Below, piece after piece: positions 6,957 to 13,442 of a DNA stretch of 13,594 nt. Every line of letters starts with the position of its first letter. The stretch's first letter is position 1. The position numbers were made by a program, and so were the translations under genes. The stretch covers positions 1 through 13,594 of the forward strand of contig CAMWMM010000074.1 in NCBI GenBank assembly GCA_947175285.1, written 5' to 3'. Source of the stretch: an uncultured Lachnospiraceae bacterium (GTDB lineage Bacteria; Bacillota_A; Clostridia; Lachnospirales; Lachnospiraceae). Below the pieces are notes generated by a model, which saw only the letters and a list, made by a program, of their open reading frames with translations, did no database searches and was not told the DNA's origin.

Positions 6957-8453
6957 TTACAGGGAATAATTTTGGTAATAAGACAATATACCCGTATATT
7001 CACTCGGATACATTTCATCTACAAATACAATCTGCCAATCCATATTACTAGAAATCATTTTTTTCAAATATCCTAACATTGAATCCGCAAGTGTACTTTT
7101 CCAATTTTTAAATTCCTGCTTAATTCTTAAAAATAGTCTTATTTGACATTTATCTGTCTGTACTATTTGCATCGCAGAAATTGGATTATTATATTCCGCA
7201 TTTAGTAAATCAATACACATTTCCACTGACTTTGCACTTACAGACCAATCTGCATCATCATAAAACCCACCAAAACCGTTTGTAGGAGCCAACAGGAGAA
7301 TATCTTTACCATGCGAATAATCACAAGTTATTTCTTTGCCTTTTCTCCCATATAAAAACGAATTAATATTAATTATTGGAGCCATTACATTTAGCAAGCT
7401 TGATATCATTATCTGCGAAAAACCAACTTCCGATTTATTTTTTTGCTCTATCTCCAATACTGTAGCTTCATTTATTAAATGAACATGTCCATGAGGACAA
7501 GTTAACAAAAATGATCCTATATGTGGATTTGAAATAGCAATTGATATTTTTGCATGTCTAAATGCTTTTTGAATTTCCGTTAATATTTCCTTAGACAAAA
7601 CATTATTTGCTTCTATCTCAACATAAGTAACGTCATCAAGAGTAAATTCATTGCTCAACATATATTTGCAAAAATTATATATTATGCTGCTATCGCCAAC
7701 TATCCATTTGGGGGAAAATTTGCAAATTTGTCTCCAAAAATATTCTATTGTAGAAGAGGAAACTTTCGACGCAAATATCCCCATTACACGCCCTTTTTCA
7801 TTAATGGCTACCTCATTTTCCGGATATGCAATTCGATTACCTATATAATTAAAATTCGCAAACTTAACAACTTTCTCCTTTGGAGATATTCCATACCAGT
7901 CAATTCTTTTCCTCCAAATTTGCAGTTCAGAAATTAATTGTTCTATTGGGGTTTTTAAAGAAAATCCAATATCACCGCTTAACTCTACTACTCGCTCACA
8001 GATCATTTCACCACATGAATAATGCGAATGATACAAGTCAACTATACTTTCAAATTCTCCACAATTAGAATGAAATCCCGTGTCCCACTTAACATCACTA
8101 AATGCTGCAATATCACTTATTTCTGCTAATTTCTGATATATTTCTACATGGTCTACTGCATATTGTAATAGATTTTCCCTATGTGTTTCACCATTAAACT
8201 TTATTGAATATTCAAAAACTTGCGCTAAATACACTATTTTGAAATTCGGAAGGCTTAATGGAATAGAAATTATACGTGTGTCATATTCCTTTTCCAATTC
8301 CAAAATAATTTCTATAATCTCTGATTTGCTCAATTTTAAATTAATATACAAGTCAGTATTTGAATTAATCCAACTGCTCTTGTATTCATTGTTATATTTT
8401 TTTGCCTTTGCAATTATATTGCTAATAATACCTTTTAGTGAAATAGCTTCCAT
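6957..8453 (-). CDS. PaaK/CapK-like adenylate-forming enzyme homologue with degenerate motifs
   Basis: A 498-residue cytosolic protein and the first gene of the operon; ATG at 8453 with GAGG seven bases before. I recognise the outline of phenylacetate-CoA ligase/coenzyme F390 synthetase-type adenylating enzymes. 'SGDIGFSLKTP' (159-169) stands where these have TSGTTGxPL, followed by 'WYGISPKEKVVKFA'. 'FSPKWIVGDSSIIYNFCKYM' (246-265) matches the 'P..l.gyps.l..la' segment. 'CPHGHVHLINEATVLEIE' (319-336) matches 'C..G.lHl.eD....Ei'. 'MISSLLNVMAPIININSFLYG' (349-369) matches 'TsL.N..mPlIRY.tGD'. The Thr-rich P-loop, the YGxTE and the RYxxGD residues are all altered, so catalysis may be lost or changed. 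It sits 19 bases before the maturase gene and near a carrier-protein-like domain, an expected partner for an adenylating enzyme. No substrate can be named; a structural or recognition role is also possible. Confidence 0.65.
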   Translation of the reverse strand: MEAISLKGIISNIIAKAKKYNNEYKSSWINSNTDLYINLKLSKSEIIEIILELEKEYDTRIISIPLSLPNFKIVYLAQVFEYSIKFNGETHRENLLQYAVDHVEIYQKLAEISDIAAFSDVKWDTGFHSNCGEFESIVDLYHSHYSCGEMICERVVELSGDIGFSLKTPIEQLISELQIWRKRIDWYGISPKEKVVKFANFNYIGNRIAYPENEVAINEKGRVMGIFASKVSSSTIEYFWRQICKFSPKWIVGDSSIIYNFCKYMLSNEFTLDDVTYVEIEANNVLSKEILTEIQKAFRHAKISIAISNPHIGSFLLTCPHGHVHLINEATVLEIEQKNKSEVGFSQIMISSLLNVMAPIININSFLYGRKGKEITCDYSHGKDILLLAPTNGFGGFYDDADWSVSAKSVEMCIDLLNAEYNNPISAMQIVQTDKCQIRLFLRIKQEFKNWKSTLADSMLGYLKKMISSNMDWQIVFVDEMYPSEYTGILSYYQNYSL

Positions 8454-8642
8454 ACTTAAACCTCAATCATATCTTTCTTGTATTTCTTAGAGATTTCAAT
8501 TTCTATTAAGATGATAATATAAAATTTATCTTTTTTCCCCACCATGTAATTTTTACGAGTTTATTTGTAATTTTTTCTATATTATTTAATTTTCCTAACA
8601 ATTAAGATATTTTTGTTTGCAGAAACATCGATCATTACGACC
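8454..8642. promoter_or_regulatory. Upstream region of the RiPP operon
   Basis: A very AT-rich stretch with no ORF I can support on either strand. It must contain the promoter of the minus-strand operon starting at 8453, but no -35/-10 pair with good spacing stands out; the best -10-like candidates on the minus strand are TATATTAT-type hexamers near 8515-8525. The only clear element is the GAGG ribosome binding site next to 8453. No operator-like repeat is visible. Confidence 0.4.
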
Positions 8643-8670
8643 TTGATATTATTCGTTTTCCGTATATAAT
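8643..8670 (+). promoter_or_regulatory. Predicted sigma-A-type promoter
   Basis: TTGATA (8643-8648) is followed after 16 bases by TATAAT (8665-8670). Transcription would start near 8677 and run through the decayed ABC ATPase remnant into the response regulator gene at 8911. It diverges from the RiPP operon. It may be the ancestral promoter of the lost transporter gene that now drives the two-component genes. Confidence 0.5.
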
Positions 8671-8707
8671 GATTCTAAGGAGTTTATTAAAAAGGAACCA
8701 AGAAATC

Positions 8708-8850
8708 ATGGAATACATCTTACCCCCAAGCTGTAAATAAATAAGGGATTTCTGCAAAACAGCTACATAAACTTTATATTGAATGCATCTAAAATCGGTT
8801 ATATGGGCTGAAACAGAAGAACTAGGATAAGCACACAGCTAAAAAGAAAA
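8708..8850 (+). pseudogene. Decayed 5' remnant of a lantibiotic/bacitracin-type ABC transporter ATPase gene
   Basis: An ATG behind AAAAAGGAA starts a ten-codon frame MEYILPPSCK and a stop. MEYIL is a typical beginning of Firmicute ABC ATPases for lantibiotic immunity or bacitracin efflux, which continue 'LTKxFGKQ...MHIxxGxIYGLIGxNGAGKT'. Following the stop, the DNA AAGGGATTTCTGCAAAACAG differs from a plausible AAGGATTTCGGCAAACAG (coding KDFGKQ) by single-base changes and insertions, and a further 80 bases give pieces resembling 'KQ...MH...LYGL' in shifted frames with stops. I read this as a frameshifted stub of the ATPase N-terminus; the rest of the gene, including Walker A, is gone. Such ATPases often sit next to a response regulator/kinase pair like the one that follows. 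The alternative, a ten-residue leader peptide, cannot be excluded. Confidence 0.42.
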
Positions 8851-8910
8851 TTACAAATCTACACAATAGATTCATATTACTCTGTTAAAATTATGGTTAG
8901 GAGGTGCACT

Positions 8911-9582
8911 ATGAGTAAAATCTTAATTGTTGAGGACGACATATCTATACAGGCTTTGTTGCACGATTTCATACAGGAAGCCGGATATAATGTTGTATTA
9001 GCGGCTGACGGTGTGGAAGCCCTTGCAAAATATTCTGAACAAACTTTTGATTTGATATTGCTTGATATTATGCTTCCAAAAATTGACGGTTATGGTGTTT
9101 GCGAGGTTATCCGGCAAAAATCAGATGTGCCTATTATCATGCTCACAGCATTAGACGACGAGGATAGCCAGCTTAAAGGCTTAGACTTGCAAGCTGATGA
9201 TTATATAACAAAGCCTTTTTCTATGCCCGTACTGTTACGGAAAATCGCCGCTGTTCTACGTCGTTCAGCAAAGCAGAATGACACACCGCAGACTATGAGC
9301 TATAAAAATTTGATACTAGATTTAGAAGGATACAAAGTTTATACAGGAGAAGAAAACATTGATTTAACACCCCGCGAATTTGAAATATTAAGAGAACTGC
9401 TAACACACAAGGGCAGAATTTTAACACGGCAAAACCTATTACAGACACTTTGGAAGTATGAGTTTTTCGGAGAAGAACGGATTATAGACACACACATAAA
9501 GAATTTACGGAAAAAACTTGGTACTGCTGACTACATAGAAACAATCAGAGGGGTGGGATATAGAATTGATAAAGAAGATTAA
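8911..9582 (+). CDS. OmpR/PhoB-family response regulator
   Basis: A 223-residue DNA-binding response regulator. The ATG at 8911 is preceded by AGGAGG with six bases spacing; an in-frame ATG at 8893 overlaps that site and is unlikely. The receiver domain (1-115) has the acidic pair Asp9/Asp10, the phospho-acceptor Asp52 in 'LLDIMLP', Thr79 and Lys101 in 'TKPF'. The C-terminal winged helix (about 128-223) carries 'LTPREFEILREL', 'TRQNLLQTLW' and 'RIIDTHIKNLRKKL', ending in 'IRGVGYRI', all standard for the family. The gene overlaps its kinase by 17 bases. The remnant ABC ATPase upstream and the lipoprotein downstream suggest a cell-envelope or antimicrobial-peptide stress system, but no target is certain. 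A tandem 11-base repeat at 11033-11054 is a candidate binding site. Confidence 0.95.
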   Translation: MSKILIVEDDISIQALLHDFIQEAGYNVVLAADGVEALAKYSEQTFDLILLDIMLPKIDGYGVCEVIRQKSDVPIIMLTALDDEDSQLKGLDLQADDYITKPFSMPVLLRKIAAVLRRSAKQNDTPQTMSYKNLILDLEGYKVYTGEENIDLTPREFEILRELLTHKGRILTRQNLLQTLWKYEFFGEERIIDTHIKNLRKKLGTADYIETIRGVGYRIDKED

Positions 9583-10969
9583 AAGTCATTTGTTCATTAA
9601 AATCTTTTTGTTGACATTATTATTGACAACAATATGTTGTTTCATTACTTACATTTTTCTTTCATGGGCTATTCCTAATTTCTATAAACACAGCTTGGAA
9701 GATGCTGAAATTGAGATTTCTTCTATAGCTGATGCTATGTCAGGAGAATGTAAGCTAAATGGTTACTTTGTGCCAGGAGCTATTAATGAAGAAATACAGA
9801 GCCGCTATGAAATGGAGTTTAATTTGCATTTTTTTCAGTCTGATGGACTGGAAGTGAGTTTATATGATATGGATGCGCTTATAGGCGGTAATATTACTGA
9901 CTTTGATAATATTGACAAATCAAAAGCCTACACAATTACATTTACTGATAGCGATTCGCCTTACATTCTGCTATTGACAAGGAATACTGCAAAACAAACA
10001 CAAATGGAAGAAGCAGTTCATAGAACACTTTTTCCACTCTGCATCGTTATTTTAGTTAGTGGGATAATTTCGGCTTTTTTCTATTCGTGGTATATGACTG
10101 CGCCCATTAAGAAAGTGAGTAAACTTTCGAAGCAAATGGCGAATATGGATTTTAGCGGTTTTTGTTCTGCTGAGCGCACTGATGAAATAGGCGTGTTATC
10201 TGACAGTCTAAATACACTTTCCCGGAAATTGAAAACAACTCTTTCAGAATTACAAGAAGCTAACCAAAAGCTGCAAGCTGATATTGATATGGAAAGACGA
10301 CTTGAAAAGCAACGGGTAGAGTTTTTTGCTGCGGCTTCCCATGAATTAAAAACGCCCATTACCATTATCAAGGGACAGCTTCAAGGTATGCTCTATCAAG
10401 TGGGACGCTATAAAGACAGGGAAACATATCTTGCACAATCATTAGAAGTTACTGATACTTTGGAAAGAATGGTGCAAGAACTTTTAACAATATCCAGATT
10501 AGATACTTCGAGCTATACTTGTAAAAAATGCAATCTTAATTTTAGTAATCTCATAACTAACCGTCTTACAGCGTTTGAAGATTTATTTATGCAAAAAGAT
10601 TTGACGGTTGATCAATCCATAACCCCAGAGGTTTATATTTTAGGGGATATACAACTACTTCAAAAAGTATTAGATAATCTTTTGGGAAATGCGGCTGCGT
10701 ATTCAGGAGCAGGAAATCAAGTAACCATAAAGTTATGGAAAGAGACTGAAATAACCACCCTTACGATTGAGAACACCGGCGTACATATCCCGGACGAAAA
10801 TATCCCTAAATTGTTTGAAGCATTTTATAGAGTAGATCCGTCAAGAAACAGGCAGACAGGCGGCACAGGATTAGGATTGTATATTGTGAAAACGATTCTT
10901 GACTTACATGGTGCAAAAGTTGAAATTGCTAATACTGTTCAAGGTGTTATTGTTTCTGTACAGTTTTAG
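9566..10969 (+). CDS. Membrane-bound sensor histidine kinase
   Basis: A 467-residue kinase starting at TTG 9566 with a GGGGTGGG-type site just upstream, overlapping the response regulator gene by 17 bases, so the two are translationally coupled. Two membrane spans (about 10-34 and 155-176) enclose an extracellular sensor of about 120 residues. A HAMP linker follows (177-230), then the dimerisation helix with the phospho-acceptor His259 in 'SHELKTP', the N-box around Asn371/Asn375, the G1 box 'IENTG' (401-405) and the G2 box 'GGTGLGL' (432-438). All catalytic parts are present. It should autophosphorylate and pass phosphate to Asp52 of the partner. The layout resembles VanS/CprK-type kinases in overall plan, but the extracellular domain is not one I recognise, so the signal is unknown. 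Confidence 0.94.
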   Translation: MIKKIKSHLFIKIFLLTLLLTTICCFITYIFLSWAIPNFYKHSLEDAEIEISSIADAMSGECKLNGYFVPGAINEEIQSRYEMEFNLHFFQSDGLEVSLYDMDALIGGNITDFDNIDKSKAYTITFTDSDSPYILLLTRNTAKQTQMEEAVHRTLFPLCIVILVSGIISAFFYSWYMTAPIKKVSKLSKQMANMDFSGFCSAERTDEIGVLSDSLNTLSRKLKTTLSELQEANQKLQADIDMERRLEKQRVEFFAAASHELKTPITIIKGQLQGMLYQVGRYKDRETYLAQSLEVTDTLERMVQELLTISRLDTSSYTCKKCNLNFSNLITNRLTAFEDLFMQKDLTVDQSITPEVYILGDIQLLQKVLDNLLGNAAAYSGAGNQVTIKLWKETEITTLTIENTGVHIPDENIPKLFEAFYRVDPSRNRQTGGTGLGLYIVKTILDLHGAKVEIANTVQGVIVSVQF

Positions 10970-10978
10970 GAATATCTT

Positions 10979-11012
10979 AAAGGCGACGAGCTTTTAGCTT
11001 GCCGCCTTTTCT
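10979..11012 (+). terminator. Rho-independent terminator of the two-component operon
   Basis: Ten bases after the kinase stop, AAAGGCG pairs with CGCCTTT, and inside it CGAGCT pairs with AGCTTG (one G-T pair) around a small loop, followed by TTTTCTAT. The A-rich 5' side gives it some activity in the other direction as well. It separates the kinase gene from the lipoprotein gene. Confidence 0.85.
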
Positions 11013-11032
11013 ATCTTCACATAAAAAACATA

Positions 11033-11054
11033 ATCAATTCAAAATCAATTCAAA
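11033..11054 (+). promoter_or_regulatory. Perfect 11-base tandem repeat, candidate response-regulator binding site
   Basis: ATCAATTCAAA occurs twice back to back with no spacer. Direct repeats with an 11-base period are the usual binding pattern of OmpR/PhoB-family regulators. The repeat lies about 80 bases before the lipoprotein ATG; a possible -10 element (TATGCT, 11064-11069) falls at the right distance for the repeat to cover the -35 region, as at activated promoters. The regulator encoded at 8911 is the obvious candidate; this link is inference. Confidence 0.45.
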
Positions 11055-11131
11055 TTAGAATGATATGCTTTAACTGTACCCGAAAAAGGGAACATAAAAT
11101 AAACTGTTATTCACAGAAAGGAGATTTTACT

Positions 11132-11902
11132 ATGAAAAAATGTTTACCAATTATCCTTGCCGCCCTCTTGGCAGCAAGTTCGCTAACAGGGTGTGCAGGA
11201 CGAAATTCTTCGTCCGAACAAAACAATGCTACCATGCAAAATAGCGAACCTATCATTAATCAAACCGCAACACCAACAAACGAGGCTTCAAGCTCAATCG
11301 TTTCCCCTACTGCATCTGCTGCATATGAAAAGCTGATTGCATACAAGACTGAGGACTACGGACAGCAGAGCATAGCCGATTTTAATGCTGCGCTTGCCTC
11401 GACACCCGATGAATGGACAGCGTTTCTTGCAGCACAAGCCGATGTGATAAATGTTATATCTCCCGATGACGAAAACTATGACTTTTTCACAACAACAATG
11501 TCTTTTTCAGCTAATGAATTGTATTGCGAGTATATGGGAGAAGAAGTAGCATTTTCCTTTGGAATATCAAGAAAAGATAGACCTTGCGACTATTTGGACG
11601 ATGAGGGGAACCCCGTATATGGGTTTACCTGTTTCGTTGAGTTGCAAGTTCCATACTCTATCAACTCTCCGCAACTTGTGTCGGTAGCAGAGAGAGATAA
11701 GGTTTTGCTAACATTCCAACAGGAAATGCAAAACTACCTGAATGGTTTAAGCGAAACTGAAATCACAAACGACAATATCAAAAAGACACTTACGGACAAA
11801 GCTACTGAACTTGCAAATCGCTTGTCTACCGAAAATATGCAGTTATTGTCAGGTGACATTTACATGATTGAAAGCTACGGTGCAGAAGAAGCCATTAAAT
11901 AG
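11132..11902 (+). CDS. Secreted lipoprotein of unknown function
   Basis: A 256-residue lipoprotein. ATG 11132 has AAAGGAG eight bases upstream; longer in-frame starts lack a site and would bury the signal peptide. The signal is 'KK' followed by a hydrophobic run and lipobox LTGC, with Cys21 as the lipidation site. A Ser/Thr/Asn/Gln-rich linker (about 22-75) precedes the folded part, which begins 'YEKLIAYKTEDYGQQSIADF'. That phrase reminds me of the C-terminal extracellular domain of clostridial M56/BlaR1-like metallopeptidases, but I cannot confirm it. There is no catalytic motif. It follows the two-component operon after a terminator and a tandem repeat, and may be a regulated target of that pair or a sensor accessory at the cell surface. 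Confidence 0.85.
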   Translation: MKKCLPIILAALLAASSLTGCAGRNSSSEQNNATMQNSEPIINQTATPTNEASSSIVSPTASAAYEKLIAYKTEDYGQQSIADFNAALASTPDEWTAFLAAQADVINVISPDDENYDFFTTTMSFSANELYCEYMGEEVAFSFGISRKDRPCDYLDDEGNPVYGFTCFVELQVPYSINSPQLVSVAERDKVLLTFQQEMQNYLNGLSETEITNDNIKKTLTDKATELANRLSTENMQLLSGDIYMIESYGAEEAIK

Positions 11903-12071
11903 TGAGGGTAGTCATGGGAAATCATAGGTATGCACTTCTCAGGAATGTTTAGCTTGAATGTTCTAAGCGAAGATGCGATTGCTTGAAACAGCTTTTCTTT
12001 GTTTTACAAATAAAATTAAAAGTGCTAATTCATGATACAATGTAACACCACAGCCGATTGCACAAGAATAT
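11903..12071. other. Non-coding stretch after the lipoprotein gene
   Basis: No ORF with a start signal or recognisable sequence is visible on either strand. Short frames on the plus strand are broken by stops every 10-30 codons. A TACAAT hexamer near 12036-12041 could be a -10 element, without a convincing -35; if active it would make a short transcript ending at the hairpin at 12072-12147. Confidence 0.5.
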
Positions 12072-12147
12072 AAGAAACCTCTAATGACTAAGATTGTTTT
12101 TCTATGGGATAAATGACATCTTAATTAGACTAGAGGTTTCTTTTTTA
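12072..12147 (+). terminator. Long hairpin with T-run (terminator or attenuator)
   Basis: AAGAAACCTCTA (12072-12083) pairs perfectly over 12 bases with TAGAGGTTTCTT (12131-12142); a second inner helix forms between 'AAGAT' and 'ATCTT' (around 12090-12122). The 3' arm runs directly into TTTTTT. It would end plus-strand transcription from the lipoprotein gene, which stops 170 bases earlier, or from a short transcript of its own. Confidence 0.75.
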
Positions 12148-12286
12148 TCTATTAGTGACTTATCATAAGCAAATAAATCTTTTGTTCATAAATATTTCTA
12201 TAAAAAATAGGCAGTGGTTATATTTTTGATGGATTTGTATGTTATGCTTTTCTGCCTTATCCTTCCTGCCAGACTGTTTTTATTAT
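12148..12286. other. AT-rich intergenic stretch between converging units
   Basis: The plus-strand hairpin ends here and the minus-strand regulator gene ends at 12287. I see no gene and no clear terminator for the regulator. An apparent plus-strand frame starting at 12214 runs antisense into the regulator and lacks a ribosome binding site. Confidence 0.5.
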
Positions 12287-12619
12287 TTACAGCAGCTTGT
12301 CCATTCCTTCAGCCATCTCTTGCAACATATGTAACAAATACTCCTTTTGGCTCTCACTCCTTCCTTTTAAAATACAATGTATCCGTTCTGCTTCCGGCAT
12401 CGTATCCTCTTGATCATATAGAAAGAACGATAATGGTACACGGAGCGCATCCGAAAGCCTTATAAAGTTCTCTAATGACATCGTTCTTTTTCCACCCTCA
12501 ATCCGTTTTATAGAGTCCAGTGACAGATCTGCCCGTTCCGCAAGCTCCGCCTGTGTTAAATTTCTCTGTTTCCGGTATAATCTCACGTTATCCGCAATAA
12601 TATATCTTATATCCTTCAT
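12287..12619 (-). CDS. Xre/Cro-type helix-turn-helix transcriptional regulator
   Basis: I favour the ATG at 12619 (110 residues) because GGAG lies nine bases before it; the in-frame ATG at 12634 has no ribosome binding site. The N-terminal helix-turn-helix (residues about 8-62) shows the usual 'RLYRKQRNLTQAELAERADL', then 'SIKRIEGGKR' and 'LIR.SDALRVPLSFFL'-like order. The C-terminal 45 residues are polar and helical, possibly for dimerisation. It lies downstream of three terminator-like hairpins and probably has its own promoter in 12640-12716. Its nearness to the AgrD-like peptide suggests, but does not prove, that it takes part in that signalling locus. Confidence 0.88.
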   Translation of the reverse strand: MKDIRYIIADNVRLYRKQRNLTQAELAERADLSLDSIKRIEGGKRTMSLENFIRLSDALRVPLSFFLYDQEDTMPEAERIHCILKGRSESQKEYLLHMLQEMAEGMDKLL

Positions 12620-12716
12620 TCTTCTATTCTCCATTCTGATTTATTTTTGAAATGAAGAATTAAGCGGAGGACTACGGACACATACACAGACATAAACTTG
12701 CATATTTCGACAGGCA

Positions 12717-12766
12717 TAAAAAAAAGAATACATTATGTCAGGGCGTACCCTTTCATATGTATTCTT
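12717..12766 (-). terminator. Minus-strand terminator hairpin (third in series)
   Basis: On the minus strand AAGAATACAT pairs with ATGTATTCTT over ten bases around a 23-base loop and is followed by eight or nine T residues. It lies just after the decayed AgrD-like copy, in the same relation as the hairpin at 12991-13039 has to the intact one. Confidence 0.75.
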
Positions 12767-12784
12767 CTTCCAGTATGTTCTTTT

Positions 12785-12877
12785 ATTGAATCGGGAAATC
12801 TTCTTATCCCATATGCCGCTAACATAAAAATATGCAATATACCCCTGTCCTGAATTTGCGCATAAAAAAACACGCAT
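12785..12877 (-). pseudogene. Decayed second AgrD-like peptide copy
   Basis: On the minus strand a frame from the ATG at 12877 reads 'CANSGQGYIAYFYVSGIWD' followed by 'KKISRF'. The tail 'WDKKISRF' and its DNA (minus strand of 12788-12808, AAGATTTCCCGAT) match the end of the intact peptide ('GMKKIFR', AAGATTTTCCGAT), and both are followed by a GAACATAC/GACATAC-like spacer, GGAAGAA and a hairpin terminator. 'ANSGxxYIAYFY' is also what AgrD cores look like, but the key Cys is replaced (TAT for TGT), the Q-P-x-x-P segment is lost, the frame runs on through the terminator, and the ATG lies inside another hairpin with no ribosome binding site. I take this as a broken duplicate. Confidence 0.4.
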
Positions 12878-12912
12878 GAGTTTCAAATATTGAATATCAT
12901 TCGTGTGTTTTC
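12864..12912 (-). terminator. Minus-strand terminator hairpin (second in series)
   Basis: On the minus strand AAAACAC pairs with GTGTTTT, extended by partly matched bases, around a loop of about 20 bases, and the 3' arm ends in seven T residues. It lies between the first terminator and the decayed AgrD-like copy; no ORF is recognisable just upstream of it. Confidence 0.65.
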
Positions 12913-12990
12913 ACATTCTGCCGTGCAGAGTGTCTACTGTATATTTTTAAGTTCATTACAATGGAAATAAATTGACCGAACTTCTTTTCC

Positions 12991-13039
12991 AAAAATACTG
13001 CCATATGTATAAGTTCCCTCACACATATGGCAGTATTTT
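12991..13039 (-). terminator. Strong terminator hairpin after the AgrD-like gene
   Basis: AAAATACTGCCATATGT (12992-13008) is a perfect 17-base match to ACATATGGCAGTATTTT (13023-13039) with a 14-base loop. On the minus strand the stem ends in TTTTT. It starts 20 bases after the stop codon of the autoinducer peptide, which it should terminate. The stem is unusually long and fully paired. Confidence 0.85.
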
Positions 13040-13058
13040 CTTCCGTATGTCGGCTTTC

Positions 13059-13205
13059 TTATCGGAAAATCTTTTTCATTCCTGTCGGCTGCTTGGGCTG
13101 ATGAAGGCAATACATACATCTGCTGTCTGCTGCCGCTTTTGCAGAATTGAGTGCCACTTTTCCCAAAATTGTTGCTGCGATATTTTTCTTTTTGTTGTCT
13201 GACAT
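13059..13205 (-). CDS. agrD: AgrD-like cyclic lactone autoinducer peptide precursor
   Basis: A 48-residue ORF with GGAGGTG upstream of the ATG at 13205. It has the three-part plan of AgrD: a basic start and amphipathic helix (about residues 5-27), a short core with Cys30 and Cys33 ('SRCMYCLH'), and a charged C-terminal tail with 'QPKQP' and 'GMKKIFR'. A QPK/QPxxP segment just after the core is characteristic of clostridial cyclic lactone autoinducer peptides (TIGR04223 in my memory). In the family, an AgrB membrane protease cleaves the tail and closes a (thio)lactone between Cys and the new C-terminus; a ring from Cys30 is the likelier choice. No AgrB, AgrC or AgrA is in the window. It is transcribed divergently from the Xre-type gene at 13443. 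The tail and terminator are echoed in a decayed form downstream. Confidence 0.78.
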   Translation of the reverse strand: MSDNKKKNIAATILGKVALNSAKAAADSRCMYCLHQPKQPTGMKKIFR

Positions 13206-13442
13206 ATAACACACCTCCAATTTAATTTTCATTGCCAGTATACCTTATTTTGTAAATTTTTCCTTTTCAATGTTGAAATTCCGACACAGCATGTAATTTT
13301 TCCCTGCAACTATGCTCATACCGATATTTACATTATATTTCTTTCATTTTTTACCGCTATACGAGTATTGCTCCACATATATCAGTTGTTAGCAATTTTT
13401 AGATAGTTGTGTAAAAATATTATCAGAAAGGAAGTCGTACAT
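13206..13442. promoter_or_regulatory. Divergent promoter region between autoinducer peptide and Xre regulator
   Basis: No gene is visible. On the minus strand a TATACT hexamer (about 13238-13243) could be the -10 of the autoinducer gene, though the -35 is poor. On the plus strand AAAGGAAG precedes the ATG at 13443. If the flanking regulator controls the peptide, its operator should be here; I see no clear palindrome. Confidence 0.4.

Noticed and set aside
11903..12060. Possible remnant of a further gene after the lipoprotein.
   Set aside because: Translations in all plus-strand frames are broken by stops and gave no recognisable fragment.
12214..12465. A plus-strand hydrophobic frame of 83 residues.
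   Set aside because: Mostly antisense to the Xre regulator, no ribosome binding site, and no family resemblance.
12641..12886. An 81-residue minus-strand frame through the hairpin region.
   Set aside because: No ribosome binding site, and it runs through two terminator hairpins. I treat only its AgrD-like middle as a decayed remnant.
12717..13039. The three hairpins read as a CRISPR array or inverted-repeat mobile element.
   Set aside because: The stems differ in sequence, there are no equal spacers, and no transposase or cas gene is present; serial terminators fit better.
12934..13212. A 92-residue minus-strand frame overlapping the AgrD-like gene.
   Set aside because: It is the wrong frame over the autoinducer gene and continues through the terminator; the 48-residue frame has the better-spaced start and recognisable motifs.
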